From positions 1 through 28,151 of the forward strand of contig JBBIUI010000024.1 of the NCBI GenBank assembly GCA_037440385.1: a DNA stretch of 28,151 nucleotides, given 5' to 3'. Shown here piece after piece: positions 1 to 6,831 of the stretch. This DNA comes from CG2-30-68-42 sp037440385 (lineage in GTDB: Bacteria > Pseudomonadota > Gammaproteobacteria > Burkholderiales > Rhodocyclaceae). The notes under the pieces were generated by a model, which was not told the DNA's origin, searched no databases, and saw only the letters and a list, made by a program, of their open reading frames with translations. A program made the translations under genes and the position numbers. The number at the start of each line of letters is the position of its first letter. Within the stretch, counting starts at the first letter, position 1.

Positions 1-1
1 C

Positions 2-685
2 TCGGCGAGCCGCCGGGCGATCGACATCGAAGGTCTGGGGCCTTCACGGATCGACCAGCTCGTCGATGGCGGGCTCGTGAAGACCGCGGCCGATCTCTAC
101 CGGCTGGAGGTACGGGATCTGGCAGTGCTGGAGGGCATGGCGGAGAAATCGGCCGGGAACCTGGTGCAGGCGATTCGCGCCAGCCGGAGCACCACGTTCG
201 CCCGCTTCATCTACGCACTCGGCATACGCAACGCGGGCGAGGCGACCGCGAAGATTCTCGCGGCGCATTTCGGTGACCTCGATCGGCTGATGGCGGCGAC
301 CGAGCAGGAATTGACCAGCGTTCCGGAGGTCGGACCGGTGGTCGCGGCGAGCCTCGCGGGTTTCTTCGCGGAACCGCATAATCGCGACGTGATCGCGCAG
401 CTGCGTTCCGCCGGCGTGAATTGGCCGCAGGAGCGGCCGGCATCCGCGCAACGAACGCTCGCCGGGAAGGTTTTCGTGCTGACCGGAACGCTGGCGGGCA
501 TGACCCGGGACGAGGCCGCCGCGAAGATCGAAGCATGCGGTGGCAGGGTCAGCGGATCGGTTTCGGCGAAGACGGATTACGTCGTCGCAGGCGCGAATCC
601 GGGAAGCAAGATCGAACGGGCGCGGTCTCTCGGCGTGGAGGTCATCGACGAACCCGCGCTGATGCGCCTGCTTTCGCAACGATGA
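2..685 (+). CDS. ligA: NAD-dependent DNA ligase LigA, C-terminal part (5' end outside window)
   Basis: This is the 3' end of the NAD+-dependent DNA ligase that seals nicks in replication and repair. The frame is open from base 2 and enters with SRRAIDIEGLG, the stretch that follows the zinc-binding region in this family. Helix-hairpin-helix repeats follow (for example FARFIYALGIRNAGEAT and VPEVGPVVAASLAGFF). The last ~75 residues form a BRCT domain (KVFVLTGTLAGMTRDEA to the ALMRLL end, with the usual KTDYVVAG core). About 227 residues are visible of a family normally near 670-700, so adenylation and OB domains lie upstream. A GTG at 77 is only an internal codon. The gene ends 10 bases before galU and is probably co-transcribed with it. 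Identification is firm. Confidence 0.96.
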   Translation, partial: SASRRAIDIEGLGPSRIDQLVDGGLVKTAADLYRLEVRDLAVLEGMAEKSAGNLVQAIRASRSTTFARFIYALGIRNAGEATAKILAAHFGDLDRLMAATEQELTSVPEVGPVVAASLAGFFAEPHNRDVIAQLRSAGVNWPQERPASAQRTLAGKVFVLTGTLAGMTRDEAAAKIEACGGRVSGSVSAKTDYVVAGANPGSKIERARSLGVEVIDEPALMRLLSQR

Positions 686-695
686 CGGGGGGGAT

Positions 696-1562
696 ATGAA
701 GGTCAGAAAAGCGGTGTTTCCGGTCGCCGGCCTCGGCAGCCGGTTCCTGCCCGCCACCAAGGCGAGTCCCAAGGAGATGCTGCCCGTCGTGGACAAGCCG
801 CTGATCCAGTATGCGGTGGAGGAGGCCGTGGCGGCCGGCATCACCGACATGGTGTTCATCACCGGGCGCACCAAGCGGGCGATCGAGGACCATTTCGACA
901 AGGCCTACGAGATCGAGGCCGAGCTGAGCGCTCGCGGCAGGGACGATCTGCTGCGCGTGGTGCAGGAGACGGTACCGAGGGACATCAACTGTATCTACAT
1001 CCGGCAGGCGGAGCCGCTCGGTCTCGGTCATGCCGTGCTGTGCGCCGCTCCGGTGGTCGGAGACGAACCGTTCGCGGTGATCCTCGCCGACGATCTGGTC
1101 GATTCCGATCAGGCGGTGATGTCGCAGATGACCGAGGTGTACGCGCAGCATCGCTGTTCGGTGCTCGGCGTGCAGGACGTTCCGCGCGATCGCACCGGCC
1201 AGTACGGCATCGTCAGCACGCGGGCCGCGGAAGGTGACGTCCAGCGCGTCGATGCGATCGTCGAGAAACCTGCTCCGGAGCGCGCGCCCGGCACGCTCGC
1301 GGTGATCGGCCGCTACATCCTGACCGCGCGCATCTTCGAACATCTGCGCGGCATGCAGCGCGGCGCGGGCGGCGAGATCCAGCTCACCGACGCGATCTCG
1401 TCGCTGCTCGCCGAGCAGGCCGTGCTCGCCTACCGTTTCCGCGGCACCCGCTACGATTGCGGTTCCAAGCTCGGTTACCTCCAGGCGACCGTCGCGCTCG
1501 CGCGCAAGCACCCGGAACTCGGTGCCGACTTCGACCGCTACCTGCGCTCGCTCGATCTGTGA
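696..1562 (+). CDS. galU: UTP-glucose-1-phosphate uridylyltransferase
   Basis: The enzyme makes UDP-glucose from UTP and glucose-1-phosphate in the cytoplasm, feeding LPS core, exopolysaccharide and nucleotide-sugar synthesis. The 288-residue protein (E. coli GalU is 302) opens with the nucleotidyltransferase signature GLGSRFLPATKASPKEMLP (residues about 12-30). It continues with VDKPLIQYAVEEA and has ADDLVD near residue 131, where the metal-binding acidic residues of the family lie; GGEIQLTDAI and YDCGSKLGYLQA are further GalU hallmarks. The ATG at 696 sits just after a run of seven G (687-693) that must supply the Shine-Dalgarno contact. It lies between ligA (10-base gap) and the phosphoribosyltransferase (2-base gap), so all are probably one transcript. 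A thymidylyltransferase (RmlA) is less likely because of the GalU-specific C-terminal motifs. Confidence 0.96.
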   Translation: MKVRKAVFPVAGLGSRFLPATKASPKEMLPVVDKPLIQYAVEEAVAAGITDMVFITGRTKRAIEDHFDKAYEIEAELSARGRDDLLRVVQETVPRDINCIYIRQAEPLGLGHAVLCAAPVVGDEPFAVILADDLVDSDQAVMSQMTEVYAQHRCSVLGVQDVPRDRTGQYGIVSTRAAEGDVQRVDAIVEKPAPERAPGTLAVIGRYILTARIFEHLRGMQRGAGGEIQLTDAISSLLAEQAVLAYRFRGTRYDCGSKLGYLQATVALARKHPELGADFDRYLRSLDL

Positions 1563-1564
1563 CG

Positions 1565-2119
1565 ATGACCGGCGAGCAGGCCTGGGCCATCCTGCGCGAT
1601 GCCGAGCTGATCGTCCCGGCACCGGCAGTCGAGGATGACCGTTATCATGAAGCGCGCGAGATCACCGCGCGGCTCGGCGGTGCGCATCCGCTCGTACTCT
1701 CGGTGATGGGCGGCGCGGTGGTGTTCACGGGCAATCTGTTGCCGCGCCTGCACTTTCCGCTCGATTTCGATTACGTGCATGTCACCCGTTATGGCGACGA
1801 ACGGGCCGGCGGACCCTTGCGCTGGATCGCCGCGCCGCGCACGGCGGTGCGCGATCGCGTCGTGTTGCTGGTCGATGACATCCTCGACGAAGGAATCACT
1901 CTCGCGGCGATCCGGCAGAAGGTGCTGGAGCTGGGCGCGCGGGAGTGTCTCGCGGCGGTGTTCGCGGACAAGGATCTCGGGCGGCCGAAACCGGTGAGCG
2001 CCGATTTCGTCGGCGTGCGGGTGCCGGACCGCTACGTGTTCGGCTTCGGGATGGATGCAGGCGGGGCGTGGCGCAACCTGCCCGCGATCTATGCCGTCGG
2101 CAAGTCGCCGCACGGCTGA
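1565..2119 (+). CDS. Hypoxanthine-guanine phosphoribosyltransferase
   Basis: This type I phosphoribosyltransferase of 184 residues salvages hypoxanthine and guanine to IMP and GMP using PRPP. The PRPP loop is VVLLVDDILDEGITL (residues 99-113), with the two acidic residues followed by the phosphate-binding turn. The purine-binding region is recognisable as DKDLGRPKP followed by VPDRYVFGFGMD near residues 154-164. The start ATG at 1565 is two bases after the galU stop; the frame stays open upstream inside galU, but those codons have no homology to the family. The next gene is a 6-oxopurine-type nucleoside phosphorylase, so the pair probably works in series on hypoxanthine. It differs from the E. 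coli Hpt type, so I give no symbol. A guanine- or xanthine-preferring enzyme cannot be excluded from sequence alone. Confidence 0.88.
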   Translation: MTGEQAWAILRDAELIVPAPAVEDDRYHEAREITARLGGAHPLVLSVMGGAVVFTGNLLPRLHFPLDFDYVHVTRYGDERAGGPLRWIAAPRTAVRDRVVLLVDDILDEGITLAAIRQKVLELGARECLAAVFADKDLGRPKPVSADFVGVRVPDRYVFGFGMDAGGAWRNLPAIYAVGKSPHG

Positions 2120-2137
2120 AACGAGATGGAGCGATCG

Positions 2138-2872
2138 ATGCTGGCAATCATCGGCGGCAGCGGGTTGACCCGGCTGTCGAGCCTCGAAGTCCGCGAGCGG
2201 CGGGTGATGCGCACACCCTACGGAGAACCCTCGGGCTCGCTGCTTCTCGGGCGCATCGCCAATCGCGACGTCGTTTTCATCGCGCGGCACGGCTACGGTC
2301 ACACGATTCCGCCCCATCAGGTGAACTATCGGGCCAACGTCTGGGCGCTGCGCGAGCTGCGCGCGAGCCAGATCGTTTCGGTCGCGTCGGTCGGCGGCAT
2401 CCGCGCCGATCTGGGGCCGGGAACGCTGGCGGTGCCTCACCAGATCATCGATTACACCTGGGGCCGCATGAGCACCTTCCACGACACGGTCGACGTGCCG
2501 GTGGTGCATATCGACTTCACCGAGCCGTACGATTCGATGCTGCGCGCGCAGCTGCTCGCCGCCGCGCGCGAAGCCGGCGAGCCGATCGTCGACGGCGCGG
2601 TGTATGCGGCGACCCAGGGGCCGAGGCTGGAGACGGCGGCGGAGATCGACCGCCTGGAGCGCGACGGAGCCGATGTCGTCGGCATGACCGGCATGCCCGA
2701 AGCCGCGCTCGCCCGCGAAGCCGGCGTGCCCTATGCCGCGATCGCGGTCGTGGCCAACCACGCCGCCGGTCGCGGCGAGAGCCGCAGCGCGGTGCAGTTC
2801 GCGTCGATCGAGGAAGTGCTCAAGCTCGCCGCCGCGCGAGTCAAGCGCATCCTCGAGCGCCTGTGCGCGTGA
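2138..2872 (+). CDS. S-methyl-5'-thioinosine phosphorylase (MTA/purine nucleoside phosphorylase family)
   Basis: This trimeric-type nucleoside phosphorylase of 244 residues probably cleaves methylthioinosine with phosphate to hypoxanthine and methylthioribose-1-phosphate. Visible family motifs are IIGGSGL (residues 4-10), ARHGYGH (49-55), NYRAN (63-67), GPRLET (161-166) and GMTGMPEAALARE (from 182). At the base-recognition loop the sequence is ANHAAG (N207, A209), whereas true MTA phosphorylases have TDYD there. Loss of both aspartates is the mark of 6-oxopurine (inosine-type) substrates, as in the Pseudomonas aeruginosa enzyme. I chose ATG 2138 because GGAG at 2128-2131 sits six bases upstream; an in-frame ATG at 2126 would add four residues. 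It lies between the HGPRT gene and def, and its stop overlaps the def start. Confidence 0.85.
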   Translation: MLAIIGGSGLTRLSSLEVRERRVMRTPYGEPSGSLLLGRIANRDVVFIARHGYGHTIPPHQVNYRANVWALRELRASQIVSVASVGGIRADLGPGTLAVPHQIIDYTWGRMSTFHDTVDVPVVHIDFTEPYDSMLRAQLLAAAREAGEPIVDGAVYAATQGPRLETAAEIDRLERDGADVVGMTGMPEAALAREAGVPYAAIAVVANHAAGRGESRSAVQFASIEEVLKLAAARVKRILERLCA

Positions 2873-3405
2873 TCCGGCCGGTGCTCAGGATGGGCGACGC
2901 GCGGCTGCTGGCGACGGCGCGGCCCGTCACCGATTTCGCATCGGGTGCATTGCGCGGGCTGCTCGACGACCTGTTCGACACGATGCACGAACTGGACGGT
3001 GCCGGGCTCGCCGCGCCGCAGATCGGTGTCGGCCTGCGCGTGGTGGTGTTCGGCTTCGAGCACAATGCGCGTTATCCGGAAGCCGAACCGATCCCGCCGA
3101 CCGTGCTGATCAATCCCCGGATCGAGCCGCTTTCCTCCGAGCGGGAATACGGCTGGGAGGGCTGCCTGTCGGTGCCGGGCATGCGCGGCTGGGTGCCTCG
3201 ACTCGCGCGCATCCGTTACGGCGGGCTCGACGCGGCCGGACGGCCTTTCGAGCGCGACGCGAACGGCTTCCACGCCCGCGTCGTTCAGCATGAATGCGAT
3301 CATCTCGACGGCATCCTGTACCCGATGCGAATGACCGATCTGACCCGCTTCGGATTCACCGATGCACTGTTTCCCGGGGGCGAACCCGGCGGCCGTTCGG
3401 AGTAG
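2869..3405 (+). CDS. def: Peptide deformylase
   Basis: Peptide deformylase removes the formyl group from the initiator Met of nascent proteins using a bound metal ion. All three signature motifs are present in the 178-residue product: GAGLAAPQIG (residues 44-53), EGCLS with the metal ligand Cys99, and HECDH with His141, catalytic Glu142 and His145. The start is GTG at 2869, overlapping the TGA of the preceding phosphorylase gene (GTGA), and gives the family-typical N terminus MIRPVLRMGDARLL. The same frame is open far upstream (from 1945), but that part is antiparallel coding shadow without homology. Translation is probably coupled to the upstream gene. It may be one of two deformylases, since many betaproteobacteria carry another def next to fmt. 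Methionine aminopeptidase, the next enzyme in N-terminal processing, is encoded at 11682-12503. Confidence 0.93.
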   Translation: MIRPVLRMGDARLLATARPVTDFASGALRGLLDDLFDTMHELDGAGLAAPQIGVGLRVVVFGFEHNARYPEAEPIPPTVLINPRIEPLSSEREYGWEGCLSVPGMRGWVPRLARIRYGGLDAAGRPFERDANGFHARVVQHECDHLDGILYPMRMTDLTRFGFTDALFPGGEPGGRSE

Positions 3406-3451
3406 CGCCGAATCGCTTGCCGGCGCACCTGCCGCGCCGCGTCGCAAAAAA

Positions 3452-3493
3452 TTGAGTTGGGTCAATGAGAAACCGCCGGCAGGCTTGTAGCGT
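3452..3493 (+). promoter_or_regulatory. FNR/ANR-type box and predicted -10 element of the nap operon
   Basis: TTGAG-TTGG-GTCAA at 3452-3465 is a perfect dyad that matches the FNR/ANR consensus TTGAT-N4-ATCAA except for one symmetric base in each half. Its centre is at 3458.5. A class II FNR promoter (site at -41.5) would then start near 3500, and TAGCGT at 3488-3493 lies exactly where the -10 element is expected, though it is a weak match (3 of 6). The site is 59 bases upstream of the napF ATG in a 118-base intergenic region. This supports low-oxygen activation of nap; no NarL/NarP heptamer was recognised. Confidence 0.72.
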
Positions 3494-3523
3494 GCGCTGG
3501 TACGCGGAGCTGACCGAAAAGCG

Positions 3524-4024
3524 ATGCTGGGGCTGACGAGGACGCGGTTCGTGCGCGGTGCGGTCCGCCCGAGGCGGCCGCGGCCGCCCTGGGCGATCGC
3601 CGAAAGCGAGTTCATCACCCGCTGCACCCGCTGCGGCGCGTGCGCGCAGGCGTGTTCACCGGGCATCGTCGTGCCGGGTGCCGGCGGATTTCCCGAAGTC
3701 GATTTCGAGCGCGGAGGGTGCCTCTTCTGCGGCGAATGCGCACGTGTCTGTTCGCCGCATGCCCTTCGCATCGTCGCGGGCGGCCCGCCGTGGCGCTTGC
3801 GCGCGGCCGTCGCTGCGGTTTGCCTGGGCGCTCGTGGAGTCGTCTGCGGAAGCTGCGTCGATGCGTGCGACACGCAGGCCATCGTCTTGCGCACTCATGC
3901 CGGCGGGGCCGGGATGCCGCAGGTCGATGGGCACGGCTGTACCGGCTGCGGGGCCTGCATGTCCGTTTGTCCGGCGTCGGCCATCGTCGTTCGGGAACCG
4001 GCCGTTACGGGAGCGCCCGTCTGA
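3524..4024 (+). CDS. napF: Ferredoxin-type protein NapF
   Basis: NapF is a cytoplasmic iron-sulfur protein of the periplasmic nitrate reductase system, thought to help insert the [4Fe-4S] cluster into NapA before export. The 166-residue protein has an Arg-rich N terminus (RTRFVRGAVRPRRPRPPW) and four cysteine clusters: C34/C37/C40/C44, C66/C69/C72/C76, C100/C108/C111/C115 (the spaced third motif usual for NapF) and C139/C142/C145/C149. No signal peptide or membrane helix is seen. Start ATG 3524 has only a weak Shine-Dalgarno (GAAAAG); GGAG at 3506-3509 is rather far away. It is the first gene behind the FNR-like box and its stop overlaps the napD start by one base (TGATG), so it opens the operon. 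Confidence 0.92.
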   Translation: MLGLTRTRFVRGAVRPRRPRPPWAIAESEFITRCTRCGACAQACSPGIVVPGAGGFPEVDFERGGCLFCGECARVCSPHALRIVAGGPPWRLRAAVAAVCLGARGVVCGSCVDACDTQAIVLRTHAGGAGMPQVDGHGCTGCGACMSVCPASAIVVREPAVTGAPV

Positions 4025-4296
4025 TGGAAATCTCGAGCCTGGTGATCCATGCGGCGCCGGGAAGATTCGACGAGGTGGCCACGGCGCTCGCCCGAATCGA
4101 CGGCGTCGAACTGCATGCCAACGATGGCAGCGGCCGGATCGTGCTGACGATCGAGGACGGCGACGGTTACCGCGTGGAAGATTCGATCACGGAAGTGCAA
4201 CGACTCGCCGGCGTGATGTCGGTGGCACTCGTGTATCAGTATTGTGATGATGTGGCTGAAAACTCGGAGGCGAGCGATGGAAATGAATCGGCGTGA
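4024..4296 (+). CDS. napD: Chaperone NapD, NapA signal-peptide binding protein
   Basis: NapD is a small cytoplasmic chaperone that binds the twin-arginine signal peptide of NapA and holds back export until cofactors are inserted. The 90-residue product has the NapD fold pattern: an N-terminal strand ISSLVIHAAPGRFDEVATAL, a middle IDGVELHANDGSGRIVLTIE, and a C-terminal segment with LAGVMSVALVYQYCD. The ATG at 4024 shares its A with the TGA of napF. The gene runs 20 bases past the napA start (4277), so the napA ribosome-binding site GGAGG (4266-4270) lies inside napD. This overlap would couple chaperone and client synthesis. Identification rests on both sequence pattern and position. Confidence 0.92.
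   Translation: MEISSLVIHAAPGRFDEVATALARIDGVELHANDGSGRIVLTIEDGDGYRVEDSITEVQRLAGVMSVALVYQYCDDVAENSEASDGNESA
4266..4270 (+). promoter_or_regulatory. Shine-Dalgarno GGAGG fixing the napA start
   Basis: A full GGAGG lies six bases before ATG 4277 and inside the 3' end of napD. It selects 4277 over the earlier in-frame ATGs at 4244-4250 and over ATG 4283, and gives a signal peptide beginning MEMNRRDF. Confidence 0.8.
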
Positions 4297-6793
4297 TTTC
4301 ATCAAGGCGAATGCGGCGGCGGCCGCGGCGGCGGCAGCGGGGATCAGCCTTCCGGCTGGCGCGGCGGTGGTCCAGGGCAAGGACGGCATCGTTTGGGACA
4401 AGGGCGTGTGCCGGTACTGCGGTACCGGCTGCGGCGAGCTGGTCGGCGTCAAGGACGGCCGCATCGTCGCCACGCAGGGCGACCCCGATGCGCCGGTCAA
4501 TCGCGGACTGAACTGCATCAAGGGCTATTTCCTCGCGAAGATCCAGTACGGCAAGGACCGGCTGACGGTTCCGCTGCTGCGCATGAAGAACGGCAGGTTC
4601 GACAAGAACGGAGAATTCACGCCGATCTCGTGGAAGCAGGCCTTCGACATCATGGAAGAGAAGTGCAAGGCCACGCTCAAGGCGAAGGGCCCGACCGCGG
4701 TGGGCATGTTCGGTTCCGGGCAGTGGACCATCTGGGAAGGCTATGCCGCGGCGAAGCTGCTCAAGGCCGGTTTCCGCTCGAACAACCTGGACCCGAACGC
4801 CCGTCACTGCATGGCTTCCGCGGTGGTCGGCTTCATGCGCACCTTCGGCATCGACGAGCCGATGGGCTGCTATGACGATCTGGAGCAGGCCGACGCCTTC
4901 GTGCTGTGGGGTTCCAACATGGCCGAGATGCACCCGATCCTGTGGTCGCGCCTGACCAATCGCCGGCTGACCGCCAAGCACGTCCGGATCTTCACGCTGG
5001 CCACGTTCACGAACCGCTCCTGCGAGCTGGCCGACAACACGCTGATCTTCAAGCCGCAGTCGGATCTGGCGATCCTCAACTACCTGTGCAACTACCTCAT
5101 CCAGAACAACGCGGTCGATCAGGACTTCGTCTCGAAGCACGTCAATTTCGCCAAGGGGGTGACCGACATCGGCTACGGTCTGCGGCCCAATCATCCGCTG
5201 GAGGTCGCCGCAGGCAACAACGGCTATCCGGGACCGGACGGCAAGCCGAAGGGCGATCCGAACAAGACTTCCCCGATCAGCTTCGAGGAATTCAAGCAGT
5301 TCGTGTCGGAGTACACCCTGGACAAGGCGCACCAGATCTCGGGGGTGCCCAAGGACAAGCTGGAAGCGCTCGCGAAGACCTACGCGGACCCGAAGACCAA
5401 GGTGTGTTCGTACTGGACCATGGGATTCAACCAGCATTCGCGCGGAAGCTGGGTCAACAACATGATCTACAACGTGCACCTGCTCGCGGGCAAGATCTCG
5501 CAGCCGGGCAACGGTCCGTTCTCGCTGACCGGCCAGCCGTCGGCGTGCGGCACCGCGCGCGAGGTCGGCACGTTTGCCCACCGCCTGCCCGCCGACATGG
5601 TCGTGATGAATCCGAAGCACCGCGAGATCGCGGAAAAGCAATGGAAGCTGCCCGCTGGCACGATTCCCGACAAGCCGGGCTTCCATGCGGTGCTGCAGAA
5701 CCGCATGCTCAAGGACGGCAAGCTCAATTTCTACTGGGTCATGTGCAACAACAACATGCAGACGGCTGCCAACATGAACCAGGAGGCGTACCCGGGTTAT
5801 CGCAATCCGCAGAATTTCGTCGTCGTGTCGGATCCCTATCCGACGGTGACGGCGATGTCGGCCGACCTGATCCTGCCGACGGCGATGTGGATGGAGAAGG
5901 AGGGTGCCTATGGGAATGCCGAGCGGCGCACCCAGTTCTGGCGCCAGCAGGTTCTGGCTCCGGGCGAGGCCAGGTCGGACCTGTGGCAGCTCATCGAATT
6001 TTCCAAGCGCTTCAAGGTCGAGGAAGTATGGCCGGCGGAGCTCGTCGCGAAGATGCCGCAGTACCGCGGCAAGACGCTCTATGACGTGCTCTATGCGAAC
6101 GGCCAGGTCGACAAGTACCCGCTGTCGGACCGGCAGAAGGGCCACCCGAACAGTGAATCCGAGCAATTCGGCTTCTATGTCCAGAAGGGGCTGTTCGAGG
6201 AATACGCCCAGTTCGGGCGGGGACGTGGGCACGACCTCGCCGCGTTCGACCTGTACCACAAGGCGCGCGGCCTGCGCTGGCCGGTCGTCGACGGAAAGGA
6301 AACGCTGTGGCGCTTCCGCGAAGGCTATGACCCATACGTGAAGGCGGGCGAGGGTGTACGTTTCTATGGCAAGCCGGACGGAAAGGCCGTGATCTTCGCC
6401 TTGCCCTACCAGCCGCCGGCCGAGGTGCCGGACAAGGAATACGACCTGTGGCTCGCAACGGGCCGCGTGCTCGAGCACTGGCACAGCGGCACGATGACGC
6501 GCCGCGTACCGGAACTCTACCGGGCCTTTCCCGACGCGGTGGTCTTCATGCACCCGGACGATGCGAGCCGGCGCGGATTGAAGCGCGGCGATGTCGTCAA
6601 GGTCGTCTCGCGGCGTGGCGAGATCCAGTTGCGCGTCGATACGCGCGGGCGGAACAAGCCGCCGAAGGGCCTGGTCTTCGTGCCGTTCTTCGACGAACAC
6701 CGGCTGATCAACAAAGTGACGCTGGACGCCACCTGCCCGCTGTCCAAGGAGACGGATTACAAGAAATGTGCGGTGAAGGTCATGAAGGCGTGA
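4277..6793 (+). CDS. napA: Periplasmic nitrate reductase catalytic subunit NapA
   Basis: NapA reduces nitrate to nitrite in the periplasm with a bis-MGD molybdenum cofactor and one [4Fe-4S] cluster. The 838-residue precursor (E. coli 828) starts with a twin-arginine signal: RRDFIK (residues 5-10), then nine consecutive Ala (13-21) and SLPAGAA, with cleavage expected near residue 30. The cluster ligands are C45, C48, C52 and C80, followed by the conserved Lys82. The Mo-ligand Cys is C178 in NARHCMAS. The molybdopterin-dinucleotide-binding C-terminal domain carries ATGRVLEHWHSGTMTRR and ends VKVMKA like other NapA proteins. Length and motifs separate it from assimilatory NasA. It overlaps napD by 20 bases and is followed by a hairpin and napG. 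It receives electrons from NapB. Confidence 0.97.
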   Translation: MEMNRRDFIKANAAAAAAAAAGISLPAGAAVVQGKDGIVWDKGVCRYCGTGCGELVGVKDGRIVATQGDPDAPVNRGLNCIKGYFLAKIQYGKDRLTVPLLRMKNGRFDKNGEFTPISWKQAFDIMEEKCKATLKAKGPTAVGMFGSGQWTIWEGYAAAKLLKAGFRSNNLDPNARHCMASAVVGFMRTFGIDEPMGCYDDLEQADAFVLWGSNMAEMHPILWSRLTNRRLTAKHVRIFTLATFTNRSCELADNTLIFKPQSDLAILNYLCNYLIQNNAVDQDFVSKHVNFAKGVTDIGYGLRPNHPLEVAAGNNGYPGPDGKPKGDPNKTSPISFEEFKQFVSEYTLDKAHQISGVPKDKLEALAKTYADPKTKVCSYWTMGFNQHSRGSWVNNMIYNVHLLAGKISQPGNGPFSLTGQPSACGTAREVGTFAHRLPADMVVMNPKHREIAEKQWKLPAGTIPDKPGFHAVLQNRMLKDGKLNFYWVMCNNNMQTAANMNQEAYPGYRNPQNFVVVSDPYPTVTAMSADLILPTAMWMEKEGAYGNAERRTQFWRQQVLAPGEARSDLWQLIEFSKRFKVEEVWPAELVAKMPQYRGKTLYDVLYANGQVDKYPLSDRQKGHPNSESEQFGFYVQKGLFEEYAQFGRGRGHDLAAFDLYHKARGLRWPVVDGKETLWRFREGYDPYVKAGEGVRFYGKPDGKAVIFALPYQPPAEVPDKEYDLWLATGRVLEHWHSGTMTRRVPELYRAFPDAVVFMHPDDASRRGLKRGDVVKVVSRRGEIQLRVDTRGRNKPPKGLVFVPFFDEHRLINKVTLDATCPLSKETDYKKCAVKVMKA

Positions 6794-6815
6794 GGCGCGA
6801 GCGCTAGCGCCTCGC
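6790..6815 (+). other. Intercistronic hairpin between napA and napG
   Basis: GAGGCGC (6792-6798) and GCGCCTC (6807-6813) are exact inverted repeats separated by eight bases. The stem can grow to nine pairs with a T-G wobble (6791/6814) and a G-C pair (6790/6815). The 5' arm contains the napA stop codon. No T tract follows, so this is more likely an mRNA-stabilising or processing element than a terminator. It could set NapA output above that of NapGHB. Confidence 0.5.
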
Positions 6816-6831
6816 ACGGATCGCCAACGTC

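Noticed and set aside
1945..2868. Long upstream extension of the def reading frame
   Set aside because: The extension is very Arg/Ala rich and overlaps the HGPRT and phosphorylase genes; the deformylase family starts at the GTG at 2869.
3421..3439. 6-bp inverted repeat CGGCGC / GCGCCG after def as a terminator
   Set aside because: The stem is short, is followed by an A run rather than a T run on the plus strand, and is likely by chance in this GC-rich sequence.
3623..3980. Irregular third cysteine cluster of NapF as a broken binding site
   Set aside because: The C-x7-C-x2-C-x3-C spacing is the normal NapF pattern, not a defect.
4187..6817. An 876-codon open frame antisense to napA
   Set aside because: It mirrors napA across its full length, has Arg/His/Leu-rich composition typical of the reverse strand of a GC-rich gene, and shows no domain; napA itself is unmistakable.
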